In this document: positions 25,525 to 38,800 of the stretch, in pieces
Layout of the letters: the number at the start of each line of letters is the position of its first letter
Position numbering within the stretch: position 1 is the first letter of the stretch
Source of the DNA: a virus
Virus record (IMG/VR): IMGVR_UViG_3300020448_000004
Coordinates: 1-64,000 of that record
Reading direction: 5' to 3' (one strand)
DNA: 64,000 nt
Program-made: the position numbers and the translations under genes
Notes under the pieces: generated by a model
Told to the model about the DNA's origin: nothing
Seen by the model: only the letters and a program-made list of their open reading frames with translations
The model's database searches: none

Positions 25525-26887
25525 TCATATCGAAGGAAGTTGTCGAATTATCCAGTGTAAAATTCTGTATAGTAAAATCAGGGTTGTTATTATCCCTATC
25601 AAAATTAACTGGAGTCATATCATATTTACCAATAGCACTGTCAAATTTGAGGATACTGGCATAGTCTATAGACGTTCCAGTACCTGTTACGGTAAGGATC
25701 GCTAAATTACTTATTAAGGGTGAGTTTTCTGCTTGAGTAGATGCACCAACTGGACCAGTTAACACACATCTATAACGATAACCTGTCATAAATGGTTGAG
25801 CGTTTACATTCAGCGTTGCTGATGTATCACCAGTTAAGTTAGACCAAGCAAATCCACCATCTGTTGATACTTGCCACTGATACGCAATAGTATCATTTTG
25901 TGGTTGTATTTCTGCTAACACACTAAACTGTTGAAGACTTCCACTTTGAACAGTAGCGTTTGTTGGTTGACTTGTAATTACAAGAGTAGGGGGTTGATCG
26001 GGAGTATCGCCACCATCATCAGTAGGTGGTGCAGTTTGTGTAAAACCATCATTGGCAGGTACTACCATTGCCTCTTTCGAGGTCAAACCCATCATAAAAG
26101 GGAATACTGGATTTCCAGAATTATCTTCGGTAAGAAAGTATGCAAAAGTACCACTAGGATACTCAGGTGTTACACAATGTCTACCATTATGTGTGTCTAA
26201 CTTACCTGTTCCGCCAGTATATTCATAATCTTCCATAAACACACCTGCGGGGTATGTTGTATCATATACAGGTCTTCCAGGTGCTTCTTGGACTCTCACT
26301 GTCCATCCAGAAGACATTCTGATTACAGGTGTAGTGTTATCATTAGCATCAGTATATCCGTAAGGACCATACACAGGATAACCATCAAAACTATAACCTA
26401 TTATTTTAGAATGACCATCAGGGTGTCTAATATTATCACCATTATATTGAGATGAACCATAGTAATCATTGTATCCTGCCATCACTTGATTGACATTCCA
26501 ACAATCTATGAAGTCGCTGTCGTTATAACGGTACTGACCACTTGACTCAGGATACCCACCACAACTATCTTCTCCATAATTAACAGCAGAACCAATACCC
26601 GCTGCCACGTAGGAAAATCCTGACGGGGGCGACCCATCAGTTCCTGCACTAGGATTAAAGAAGACGACACCGTTTGCAGCAATACCAATAGCACCCAAAC
26701 CGACAATCCCAGAATCAGACGTGTTTGATCCACCTCTGTAAACAAAGTTGTGGTTAAAAGCATATGATGTTATTGTGTTTGAGTTGTTAGCATTAGGAAA
26801 AGTTCCTGAGTTAACTGGAGTTGGCAAACCATCGCCAGTTACTGTTAGGACATTATTGCTACTATTATAGGATCCGTTTGCTGCCAT
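25520..26887 (-). CDS. YHYH-domain virion protein with Ig-like domain
   Basis: The 455-residue protein carries a YHYH-type domain (PF14240-like) in residues ~110-285. Key stretches are GHSKIIGYSFDGYPVYGPYG, then VFMEDYEYTGGTGKLDTHNG, RHCVTPEYPSGTFAYFLT and VFPFMMG. An Ig-like domain follows (about 300-400), with PPTLVITSQPTNATVQSGS, IAYQWQVSTDGG and YRCVLT. YHYH proteins are of unknown function and frequent in marine bacteria and phages; Ig-like domains in phage tails often aid surface adhesion. The start is 8 nt after the stop of the giant gene, so co-transcription is likely. Confidence 0.8.
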   Translation of the reverse strand: MAANGSYNSSNNVLTVTGDGLPTPVNSGTFPNANNSNTITSYAFNHNFVYRGGSNTSDSGIVGLGAIGIAANGVVFFNPSAGTDGSPPSGFSYVAAGIGSAVNYGEDSCGGYPESSGQYRYNDSDFIDCWNVNQVMAGYNDYYGSSQYNGDNIRHPDGHSKIIGYSFDGYPVYGPYGYTDANDNTTPVIRMSSGWTVRVQEAPGRPVYDTTYPAGVFMEDYEYTGGTGKLDTHNGRHCVTPEYPSGTFAYFLTEDNSGNPVFPFMMGLTSKEAMVVPANDGFTQTAPPTDDGGDTPDQPPTLVITSQPTNATVQSGSLQQFSVLAEIQPQNDTIAYQWQVSTDGGFAWSNLTGDTSATLNVNAQPFMTGYRYRCVLTGPVGASTQAENSPLISNLAILTVTGTGTSIDYASILKFDSAIGKYDMTPVNFDRDNNNPDFTIQNFTLDNSTTSFDMT

Positions 26888-26895
26888 AGGAGTAT

Positions 26896-29800
26896 TTAGT
26901 CGTCATCAAAGATTTGAGTAGGTGTGAAGGAACTAAGTGTTGTTGCACCGATATTAACGGTAAGAACAGAAGCAGTTGATAGAACAGGAACCGCACCGTT
27001 AGATGTGATACCAACACGATATTCATCATTTGTATCTGCCTGTGTAGTAGCAGCAGTTGTATATGTAGAACTAATCGCTCCAGTGATATTGTTCCAACTT
27101 GATGTTCCATAATCTTTCTTCTGCCACTGATATGAAAGAGTTCCGTTGTTAACATTAATTGCTGAACCCATATACTGATGATTACCACATACGTAATTAA
27201 GAGTGGCAGGAGCATCAGCAGCGACTGTAATACTAACACTACGTGTTGTAGCAGCATTAAATCCTGCAACATATGTTGCGTAGTCTGCAACTTGATTACC
27301 ATTAAGACGATATACAACACCAGTCTCATATCTACTATTACCACCATAAGCAGTAGCATCTTCACTAAAGTAAAGTGCGTGAGTAGCATTGGTAACATCG
27401 TTTTGATTAAACTGATATGTTGCTCCACGAACAAATACAAGTGTTGGTGCTTCAGCATTTGAATTGAATTGACCACCAGTAAAGTTATAACCTTTTCCAG
27501 ATCCTTGACTATAGTAAGGATGGTTAACAGACTTATCAGCAACAGTAATTTGATAAGCAACAACATTAGATATTGTTACTTTTGCTGCAACTTGGAATGT
27601 AGCAGTCTGACCTTGGTTAACAGTAATATTTCTAGGTGATTCAGTTATTGTTATAAAGTTCTCTATGACTCCAGTACCACCTGTTACAGGTATGAAGTTA
27701 GGATCGTAAATATCAATACCACCATTTAATGCAGGTCCTGTAGGTCCTAAGAAATCATCTGCAACAGTTGTATTTGCAATAATAGAAGGTAATGAATATC
27801 CTTGACCTGCGTTCTTAACATCAATTCTTGCTACACCAACAAGTGCCTTAATACGTCCACCAAATCCTGTTGAAGATATAACATCAACTTGTGGTCTTGT
27901 ATTATAACCATCACCAGAGTTTGTTAATACTGCATTAGTAATACGTCCTTTTTCAATTTCAGCAAGTGCAGAAGCATTACGTCCTTTAACTGCTCCACCA
28001 TACTCGAATGTAATTAGAGAGTTAGATGATTCAATAAGAGCAACTGTTCTTGTTTCCTCCTCACCATCAATAATAAGTTCATCACCTGCTTCAATAGGTG
28101 GCACAACTGTTGCTGCAATAACGTCAACATCAGAACCAACATAAGAGAATGCAACGAAGGTTGAACCTGCACGAGGAACTTCAGAGAATATAATTCTAGA
28201 ACCAACAATTTCAAAACCAATTCCAGGTTCCTGTATAACACCATTTAACTGACAAATAATATTGTTCTCAGGTAAAATTGTATTTGACTGTACACCATCA
28301 GTTAGAGTCAATGAGTAGAACACTCCATTTAACTTTAAGTTGAATGAGTTACGTAATGAATCAAAGTCGAATGATATATCATCTAATTGTCTTAACTTAC
28401 CTTTATATACACCGTGGAAAGTTGATCCTATAGCAGGTGCTTCAGTAAACTGTATATTATCTGAGAATGCAGTGAATGCGTAGTCAGCACCAGGTGGTTG
28501 TAAGATACCATTCACAAAGATCATCATATGTCCTGCGGGATCTGGGAAGTATTGTGTACCATTTCCTTGAGTTAGTTTGAATGCCTTTTGTACACCATCA
28601 AATCCTCTAAAGAATCTGCGTACTCTACCTCTTAAGAATCTAGCAGATGAACAAGCACCTTTGAAACTATTGTCTCCAATAATTTGTGAGTTCTTCTGGA
28701 ATGTTCCACTTGTTCCTTCTAAGTGTAGAACAGCACGAGTACCAAACTGTGTAATCTTAGCAATCTTACCGTATGCTGTTGTATCTGTTATTGTAACATT
28801 AGCAACTTGTGTATATACGGATGGGAATAGAGTTCCAACTGGTACTTTAGCAAGTTGATATTGTGAATTACTTGCAATATCAGAAATAGTTACACCTTCG
28901 GGAGTTCCAGTTTCATTTGCAACAAATACGTAATTATTATTTGTGTCTATTTCAGTAACTGTTACCGTCCAACCAATACTAATACCACCAGATTGAACCT
29001 GTAATACGTCACCAACATTAAATGTATCACTAACACCTGTATCAGTAATTAACTGAGCATATGTAAGTCTTGTAATTTGTCTACCGTGTACATACTCACC
29101 AAAATTAGGTAGAGTAACAAAAGATTCTATTTCAATAATTTGGTCAGTAACAGATCCATAGATAACATCTTGGGGTTTAAACTCTCCAGTTACTGTGGAG
29201 ATGTCGTAAGTGATTCTACCACTCTGATTATCAATTAGTGCACCGTTATTGTTTCTAACAATTAAAGCAGTCGCTTTAGATCCAGTATCTGTAGAGAAGA
29301 ACTTATCAGTTGCAATAAATTCACCCTGACGGAAGTTAACAAGAATTCTATCGTGCTCATCAACAAATGTACAAGTACCACCAGATGTAACACCTTCTAT
29401 AGTATCACCTGCTGTAAATGTTCCATTGTAATCAATTAACTTAATATATGTTTCGTTATCAGTAGCAAGAACTTTACCAGTGTTTGATGTAGCACCTTGA
29501 ACAACAACCATCTCACCATTCTGAATCTTGATTCCAGTTCCACCACCTTGTGCAGAGAATGTATTACAGGTCATATATTTTGCCTGATACATAATATCTG
29601 CTAAATTATCTTCCATACGAACTATCTGTGCAGTAGCATCAGATGTTCCACCGTAGATAACATCAGCAAGGTTAAATCCTGCTTTGATTGGTGTTGGTAC
29701 ATCACGTACTCCATAAGTTGTAGGTACACGATCTACACCTGGATCTACTTCAACAGCGAGTGTATGTAACTGTGATGCTAGACCTGGACTTAGATATATT

Positions 29801-32800
29801 GGTTCTCCATCAATATATTCTGTAAGAACTATCTTATTAGATGTTGAATTAGGATGTACATAATAGGTTGTTCCATCAAGTTCTGGAATATTAGATCCTA
29901 GAACAATATAAGCAACTCTATCATATGGTTCAAAGTTATTAGCAACATTAATAACTCCATCATAAACAGCAACACCTGCGTCAAATTGTGTTCTTAGGTA
30001 TGTTGTTGGGAATTGTGAGTATTGTAATGCAGTTAATATTAAGTGGAATAATTGATGTAACTTATGAGATGCAGTCGCAGTAGGACGTAATTCTCTATCA
30101 GGATTAGTTCCATCAAGTGAATAAAGAGGTTGGTTAGCATTTACACCAGGATCAGGTGCAGTTCCTTTTAAGATATGATCCATCAACTCTTTAATCATTC
30201 TTGCGTGATAAAGAAGACGAGTTCTAAAGAGTGTTGGGTATGCTACAAAATTACCATCAGCATCAAACCAAGAGTTAACTAATTGTAAAGTCCTAGCATT
30301 ACCATTTGTAATGAAGTCATATACAATCGCTTTCTGTATTGGTTCAGCAAACGAAGCATCTCCTGCATATCCAGGATATTGACTTAAAGTTTTCTCATAT
30401 GATTCTAATCTAGTATATGTGTCATTGTATATTAATAATCTTGCAGATTGTTTATACATCTCTGTACCACTTCCAAGACCGTGAAGAAGTGTCTTGAATA
30501 GTACGTGTGCAGCAGATGTAACATCGTAACAAGTTCCACCTTTATATACGGTGTTGTTAGTGACAGGTGCAGTTCTGGTTATAGTTGCAAGATGACTACC
30601 ATTTCCTTGAGCAGCAGTATCAACAGTATTAATAAGTATCTCCCAAAGGGTATTAATCGCTGAACTCTGTGTGGTGCAGTTTCCGTTACCTGCTGAATCG
30701 TAAGTTATAGAAACGTCACGTCTAATAGCACGTTCACCTGTAAGTGGCCATTCGAGTGGTAATGTTCTCGTAATTCCAGTTAGATATGATGTAGGATTAC
30801 TTGTATTACTACTATCAAATAGATTGATAGGAATACCCATCAATGTTGTTATAGACGCTGCTTCATTTACACAACGAACTCCACCACCACCAATAATAAA
30901 GGTTATAGCATTAGTATTAGCACTTACAAAGTTATGAGGATGATTACCACCATAAGATACAGCACCAGAAACAGCACTTACAAATGTATGTGGATATTGT
31001 TCGTTTGTAGGTGCAGGGTTTACATTAACCTTGATACGTCCATCTTTGAATCTAACACCTCCAGATGCAGCAGATATAAATGTATGAGTGTAATTTCCAC
31101 CTGCACTTATTGCATTTGTTGCAGCATTTACAAATGTATGAGTAGTTACGTTAGTAGATGGGATTCTTCCAGATGCTAAAACATTAACTGTAATAGTTGT
31201 TAGACCAACTGCTTTTACTTCTAAAGGAACATCATATGCTCTATCTTTCTTCCAAGTAATATTATTTGTAGCAGAAGAAACATATGTGTGTGGTGTTGTG
31301 TTTGTTGAAGGTATTCCAGTAGATAATAAGACTTGAACTTTAAATGTATTTGCAGTTACATCTGAAATTTCTAACCAAGAATTAGCAGCAGGGTCAGTAG
31401 CACGTGGATATGTATGATTTGTTTGATTATTATCTTGACCACAAGTAAATGTTAGAGAATCAGTTGCAATCTTAATTTGATCACCATTACTAAATCCGTG
31501 TTGAGGAACAGTCAACTGCATCATACCTGTAGAAGGTTCATATACAGCAGCAGTGCTCTGATGTATTGTAGTTGTTGTTCTAGGATATGAATGCTCAGTA
31601 GCATTATTATCTTCTAAACAAGTAAATATTAATGAATTATCAGCAATCTTAATGTGTGATCCAGGAACAAGACTATGATTACCTATTGTGATAACCATAT
31701 CTCCTGTAGTAGGACTGTAAACAACATTTGATGGAGTATAATTTAAAGTGTTTGTAGAACCAACGTTTACATCAAAAGTATTTGTAGCAACATTACTAAT
31801 TGTTAGATACTGGTTTGATGCAGGATCACTAGCACGAGGATAAGAATGTACACTATAGTTGTTATCCATTGTACAAGTGAAGTTCAATGAATTGTTAACA
31901 AGTCTTATCTGATCACCATTACTAAATCCGTGTTGAGGAACAGTTAGAGTCATAGCACCAGTAGTAGGTGAATATGTTGCTCCTGTTGCTGTAAATGCAG
32001 AATCAGTAATTTCTAAAACTTCTAATGATTTACCACTAGCATAGTCAGTAGGACGAGGATATGCGTGGTTAGTAGTATTACCATCTTTTGTGCAAGTAAA
32101 TGTTATTGCATAATCTTGAGAGAACTTAATATGTCTTCCAACATTAAGATTATTTGTACCAATATCTAAGAATAGATTACCAGTTGCTTCTTCATATATT
32201 GCATCAGTAACATCGTGAGTTCCGTTAGCAGTAGTTCCTACATTTACAGTAAATGTATTTGTAGTAAATGCTGTAACTGGTAATAAAGCACCGCTAGAAG
32301 GATCTAATGGTCTTGGATATGTATGGTTTGTTGCATTACCATCAAAATCACAAGTAAATGTTAATGAGTTTGGAGCAAGTTGAATACTGTCACTTGTAGT
32401 TAAGTTATGACCATTAACAGTAAGTCTTAAATTACCTGTAGTTGGGAAGTACTCTACATTTGTTGGAGTTAAGTTACCAACTGTTGTATTAGTACCATCA
32501 ATAGTAATACTAGAATCATATATTGCACTTCCTTCTGTTACACCATTAATTGTAACAATTTGCTGTCTCATTATTTGTATTGCAATATCTCTTGCTTGTT
32601 CAAAGATATATTTAACTTCTGCTGCTTGGTTACTAATATGCTGTATAGCATTTCCAACTGTAATATAGAACTCACTTGAATACCACATACGGTTGTTACC
32701 ACCGTGCTTTAAGTTGAATACTAATGCTTCAAGTAAATCTACAACGTCATCAACACAAGACTGATAATTATAACCACCAGAGAATGCCAAATTAGGATAC

Positions 32801-35800
32801 TGAGACATACCACGACCAACAGCAGTTGTAGCGATAAATCTTATATTATTTTCAATTTCATTTGCAGCATCATAGTAACCATTGGTTGTAGCATTATTAT
32901 AGTAATCAGGTCTTGCTATTGCTTGTCCTAATCCACCTGTTGCTGCCTCACTCTCATAGGGAGTAAACCCTAAACGGTTTCTGATGGTTAGGATTGACAT
33001 ATCTCTTGCTAACTTAAACGCATAGATTGTCTCATCAGATTGATTAGTTACGTGACTTAATGCTAAATCAGTATTTAAGTATAAAGCAGCAGCATCATAT
33101 GTCTCGCTGTTACCACCAAAACGTAAATCGTGTGCTACAGATTCGATGATGTCAATAATATCATCTTCACAGTTAACTTTACCACCTGGAACTCTAAACT
33201 TCTTAGATTGTGCAAACGATGTTTTAGTTAGAATATCAACTGCTTCACCTGCAATGGTCTTAGCATTTTGCTGTAAAAGATTTGCAGCGTCAAGATCTCT
33301 ATCAGATCCAGTATATGCTTTAGGATCTATTGTAATAGTATCGTCACGATAAACAGACTCATCTGTGTATAACATCTGATAGTAATCAGAGAAATCAGCA
33401 GCAACTTGAGCAGGGTTCTCATTTCTACCAATTAATAAACCTTGTATTGCTTTTTGTGCTAACTTCTTAGCATATTCAATAGCATCAATCATTGCAAGCA
33501 ATTCATCTTCAATATAATTGATATTAGTTTCATTATCGAGATAACTATCAATCATTGCTTGTGTTTCAAAGTTACCACCAGTGATCAAGTCACCTGCAAT
33601 AGCAGGAAGTATATGATCTCTAATATCTCTTACACATTTTGCTCTATTAGGTATTGTTAGTTTATTTACTGTTGAGAAACCAACTTGTACTTGATATTTG
33701 TTTTCAATATAAAATACTGACTCATCAGCGATTGCTTTTCTATTAAAGTAAATTAAATCAGCACCATCTCTAAATCTGTGACCTGTAGGACCTATAACAT
33801 CTAATAGATCATCTACAAGAGTCATAATATCAGTTTGTATCTGTGAAGATGCAGGAGATGCAAAATAATTAGGAACACGAACCTTAGTTGAATAAGATCC
33901 TTCTAAATTTGTTTCATCTAATGTAATTACATCAATACAAAGTTTTGCAACTTCTCTCCAAGTATAGATTGATTGTAATTGCTCACCACCAATATGTTGT
34001 AAAGAACCTGATCCTTCAATATAAGCACGACCAACGATAGTTGTTTGGAAGTTACCACCTGCAATTAAATCATCAATGATAGCGGGTATGATATATGATT
34101 TAGTATCACGTAAACAAACATTAGATCCATAACCACTCATACCACCATCACCAGGGATGACAAATTCTGGGTATCTGTATTTAAGACGACCAACTGCCTC
34201 TTCAGCAATATAGTCAATATTTTTACGTATAACTTCAGCACATATTCTATATTGTTCACGACTAAGATCAACACCCTCTGTTGTTATTTCAGAACGCCAT
34301 AGCTCAACTTCATCAGCAGTAGCAGTAGATATTATATGATTAACGTATGTTGCATATACTGCACTCTGTTCCATAGGGAATGGTGCTTCACCAAGAAGTG
34401 CGAATGATACATTTGTACTATCATTAAAGATAATAGGGGGAGTAAAACTACTATTGTACTGGGAAATTCCTTTGCGGATTACAAGATTGTCAATCCAACC
34501 ATTGAAAGGATTACCATTGTTCCATCCTGCACCAACAGTAATCTTACTATTTGCATTATAATTATTTGTATCAGTGTATGTACCCATCTGCTGACCATTT
34601 ACAAACAGTTTAGTAACACTTGTAGAACGAGATACTGCAATATGATACCAGTTATTAATTGTAGTAATAGCAGAACTAACAGTAATTACATCACTAGCAC
34701 CTATAGATAAGCGAAGTGATTGACCAGACATTAATATACCTAACTTAGTGTCAGAAGATGACTCTCTAAGATCAATAAGTCTCTGTGTGCCAGTAACAGA
34801 AGCAGGACGTATCCATAATTCCATTGTATAGTCACCAGTAGCAGCATCTGCTCCATCACCAAATAATACAGCATTACTTGATGGGAAAGTAGCATATGAA
34901 CCAGATCCAGTAAATCTAAGTGAACCAGAATCAGTTTTAAATGTTAATTTATCTTGAGATACGTTTGCATATGTAAGTTTAGAGTTGGTTATATACTCAC
35001 CTGCTTGTAATACACCACTAATCTGTTTAGAGAAGATCCACTTGTTACCTGCATTAGATCCAATAACATCATATGTTGCACCTGATGTAACTGCTCTTAC
35101 AGTATCACCAAATACAAAGAATCCACCAGATGATTTATCTCTATAAGCGTGTTTAGCACAACGTAAAGTTTCTCCATCTACAAAAGCATAAGGAGGAAGA
35201 ACACGAGGTACATTAGTAATAGACCACTGATATGTTGCAGGAGTGCCACCTGTAGGATCCTGTAGAGTATCAGTAATGATTCTCATATAGGATGTTATAG
35301 CATTTGCCTGATTAACACAACTATTAGTATATCCTGCATATGCTCCAGAAGGTGCAGTCTCAGTTACTGCTGCTTCAAATGCTGCTACTGTTCCTGGAGA
35401 TGCAGTTGATCCAAGATTAGTAATCAAAATATTCATTAATGTAGTAATTGCTGATGCAACTGCTTGACAAGTTGGATTTGCAGTATCAGCAGTTATTGTT
35501 AGATCTTTTACTTGATCCCAGTTATGAGATCCTGCTTTAGTCCAAGTATTGTTTCTCATTACCTCAATGGCAATATCTCTTGCCTTAGTAAAAGCATTTA
35601 CAATAGTATCTCTATCACCAGATGTTACACCATACTGTAGAGTTTTCTTAGTTGCTTTATATACAAAGTTATTACCACCGTGTGCCAAGTTATAAACCAT
35701 TGCTTCAAGAACATCAACAATATCAGATAAGCAATGAACATCTCCACCCGATACGTTATATCCTGGATTTTGTGTCTTAGCATAATGTAATGCTTCATAT

Positions 35801-38800
35801 GCAATAAACCATTTATTAGCAAGAATTAGATCTCTTGCATCACCGTGACTGTTGCTTATAACAGCAAACTCTTCTGTGATAGTAGGATCTCTATATTGAG
35901 GTAGATTAGTTGTATTTGTACTAATAGTTTCATTACGGATACACTGTATTGCTAAGTCACGTGCTTTGTTAAATGCGTATATTGTTTGTGCTACCTCACC
36001 ATCAACGTGATAGATTGCATTACCCTGTACATATGTACTAGCAGCATCCCAGATCTCTGAGTTACCATCAACTTCTAATTGATATGCAACTATGTTTAGA
36101 ATATCTACAATATCATCTTCACAATCTCTGTCTCCACCTAATGATGGGACTGTAAATGATGGATAAAATGCTTTCATCAATCCAACTGCTTCTTCAGCAA
36201 TGAATCTAGCATTCTTTCTTATCAATACAGCAGCATCAAATGAACGTTGATCGTCTACACCTACTAATGAAGCGTTATCATAGTAGATTTGTTTGTTACG
36301 TATTGAGTCACCTGCTGTAAATTGTGATCCTGACAAGTAATTATATCTAATTTCTTGGTTTCTTACCTCTTCAAAGTCTAAGAAGTCTTGGTTATTAGCA
36401 GTTCCCTCTTCATATAGTTCTTCTGGATTGATAACTGTCTCAGAAATATTGTCTAATATGGTATTTGGATAGGTAATAGAAGGAACACGTTGGAAAATAA
36501 GACCAAAAAATGTTGATGGAGGTGATAAATCAACGGTATCAATGATTTGTTGAGATGAATCGTCTGTATATGGTGCAATTACAGTAACTCTTGCAGCAAT
36601 TTTAGATGCAGCAGAGTATATTGTATCGTTAAATTTGATATTAAAGTCACCAGTTTCAAATTCAGATGTACCAGATGTACGAGAAACTACTAATCTAGCG
36701 TCTACAACACCATCTCTAAGGTTATTTTCTTCAATAATTGCAAAATCACCTTGTAAATTTGTTATTCTTTCACCTTGTTCGTAAATTGTTTTGCTAGTTA
36801 AACCATTTACAGCACTTAATACACCATCAAATCCACTAGATGACGCTAAAACATTATCACCAATCTGGAAAGTACCTTCTACATCAATAACATCAATATA
36901 ATCTACACCACTATCAATAACAGTTGCAGTTCCTTCGTTCTGTAAAGACCTTATAGGTTTACCTGTTAGTGGGAAAATACCAGATGTTGAACTAAATGTA
37001 TATCTTATAATGTTAATTTGAGAGAATGTAAGATTTCTAAATTTAATTCTTGAAGGTGCTTTAGGTGGTTCAGAAAATACGACAGATGGACCAGATGTTG
37101 TGAATGCAGTTCCAGGTGACTGAGCAACACCGTTAATAAGAATCAATAATTGATCATCAGTTGCAGTTACAGAGTCACCTTCTACATTCAATGCAAATTG
37201 TGTCTTAACACCATTAAAATCATTGTCAATATTATCAAGTTTTTTAACAATAGAAGTTAAGATTTCTTCAGAGTTAGTAAGTCTTCTTTGTCTGAATAAT
37301 ACTTCAGTATTATTAAACTCGGTATATATTGGTTGTGAGTTAGCAAAAGATGTAATCTGATTAATATTAGTAGCACTAAAGATATTAACTTCTTTAACAA
37401 GATCAGATACAACCTTTCTTCCTGATATATCTTTACCTGCTGCAAGTGATAATTCACCAAACATATTAAATCCAACAGGATGATTGGTTTCAAGAATACT
37501 CTTTCTCCATTCGTTAATAGGAGTTTGTGATTTAATAACGTAAGAGAAGTTTTGATAGAAATAAGAGTCTTGAATCTTCTGTACAATTTCAGATGGTTTA
37601 CCAACGTCATCAATAAACTGACCAGTAGTGGTTGTCATTGAGTCAATGTTCAATGTACCACGAGCAATAGATAAGTTATCAATTAAACCAGATGCACGAG
37701 ATACTTGTGCAGTTACACGTTCTCCAACAGTCCAAGTTCCATTATAATTCTCAAGTTTTAATATACGAGGACCAATTTGCCAACCCTCATTTTCTGAAAC
37801 GTAACCTGTTGCAGTAGCAGTTTCTAGAGATGAACCTTGATATACAAGTTCTCCTTTTAAGAAACGAGATGTTTGTACAATAGCAGTTGCTTGACCACCA
37901 AACACTTCAGTAAGAAGAATCTGACGACCATCACCTTGAGTTAAAAATGTAATAAAGTTACCAGACTCAGCATCAACTTGTGTTAGTGCTATTCTAAGTT
38001 GGTCTGCCTCAAGTGAATTTGCTTCACCTGCAATAGCATAGTAAGTAGTTGTAGAACTTAAACTAACCAAACCTGCTGAACTTGGTTTTGGTAGAACACC
38101 AACTGTAGATCCTAAATCTTCTGCTCTAAGTTGAATAGCAGCACCAGTTGTAATACCGTGTGGGAAGTTAAACTGTAAATAACCTAAATCAAGGTTTACA
38201 ACATAGTTAAATTCTGACTTAAGTGTGACTGTAGGTTCAGAACTATATCCAGATCCAGGATTCTTAATTATTACTTCAGATAATCTGTTATTTTTAACAA
38301 TCGCTTCTGCATCAGCACCTGATCCACCACCACCTTCAATAACAACTCTAGGAACTGATGTATAACCAGAACCAGGATTTGTAACTTTAATTTCAGAAAG
38401 TATAGCAGTATTAAACAACTGAAGGTTTACAGGGAATGTAATCTCAGGTCTTAGTGTATAGTCGTGAGAATAACCAAAACCAAATTCATTGTTCTTAAGT
38501 TTCTTAATTTTACCAATACTATTACCTTGTAAGAACACAGATGCACCAGATCCCTCAGCAGGAATTACAACATCAAGTTGTCCACCAGAACCTTGTAATA
38601 GTGATCCTAATATTCCTGGAATAGTGTCAATGTCAATAGATGCAGTAGTATATCCTTTACCTGGAGATGTTAATTCAACAGCAGTAATAACACCTGTTAA
38701 TTCACCATCATCTGCAACTGTAATATTACATAGACCACCTTCACCATCTCCTGCAATAGGAACATTATAATAGATGCCATTAATGTATTCTGTACCACCA

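Noticed and set aside
26865-27566. A 233-codon minus-strand frame overlapping the giant gene C-terminus, Leu/Val-rich
   Set aside because: It is an alternative-frame shadow of the giant gene. The pseudo-hydrophobic composition arises from AT-rich codons, and there is no promoter or Shine-Dalgarno.
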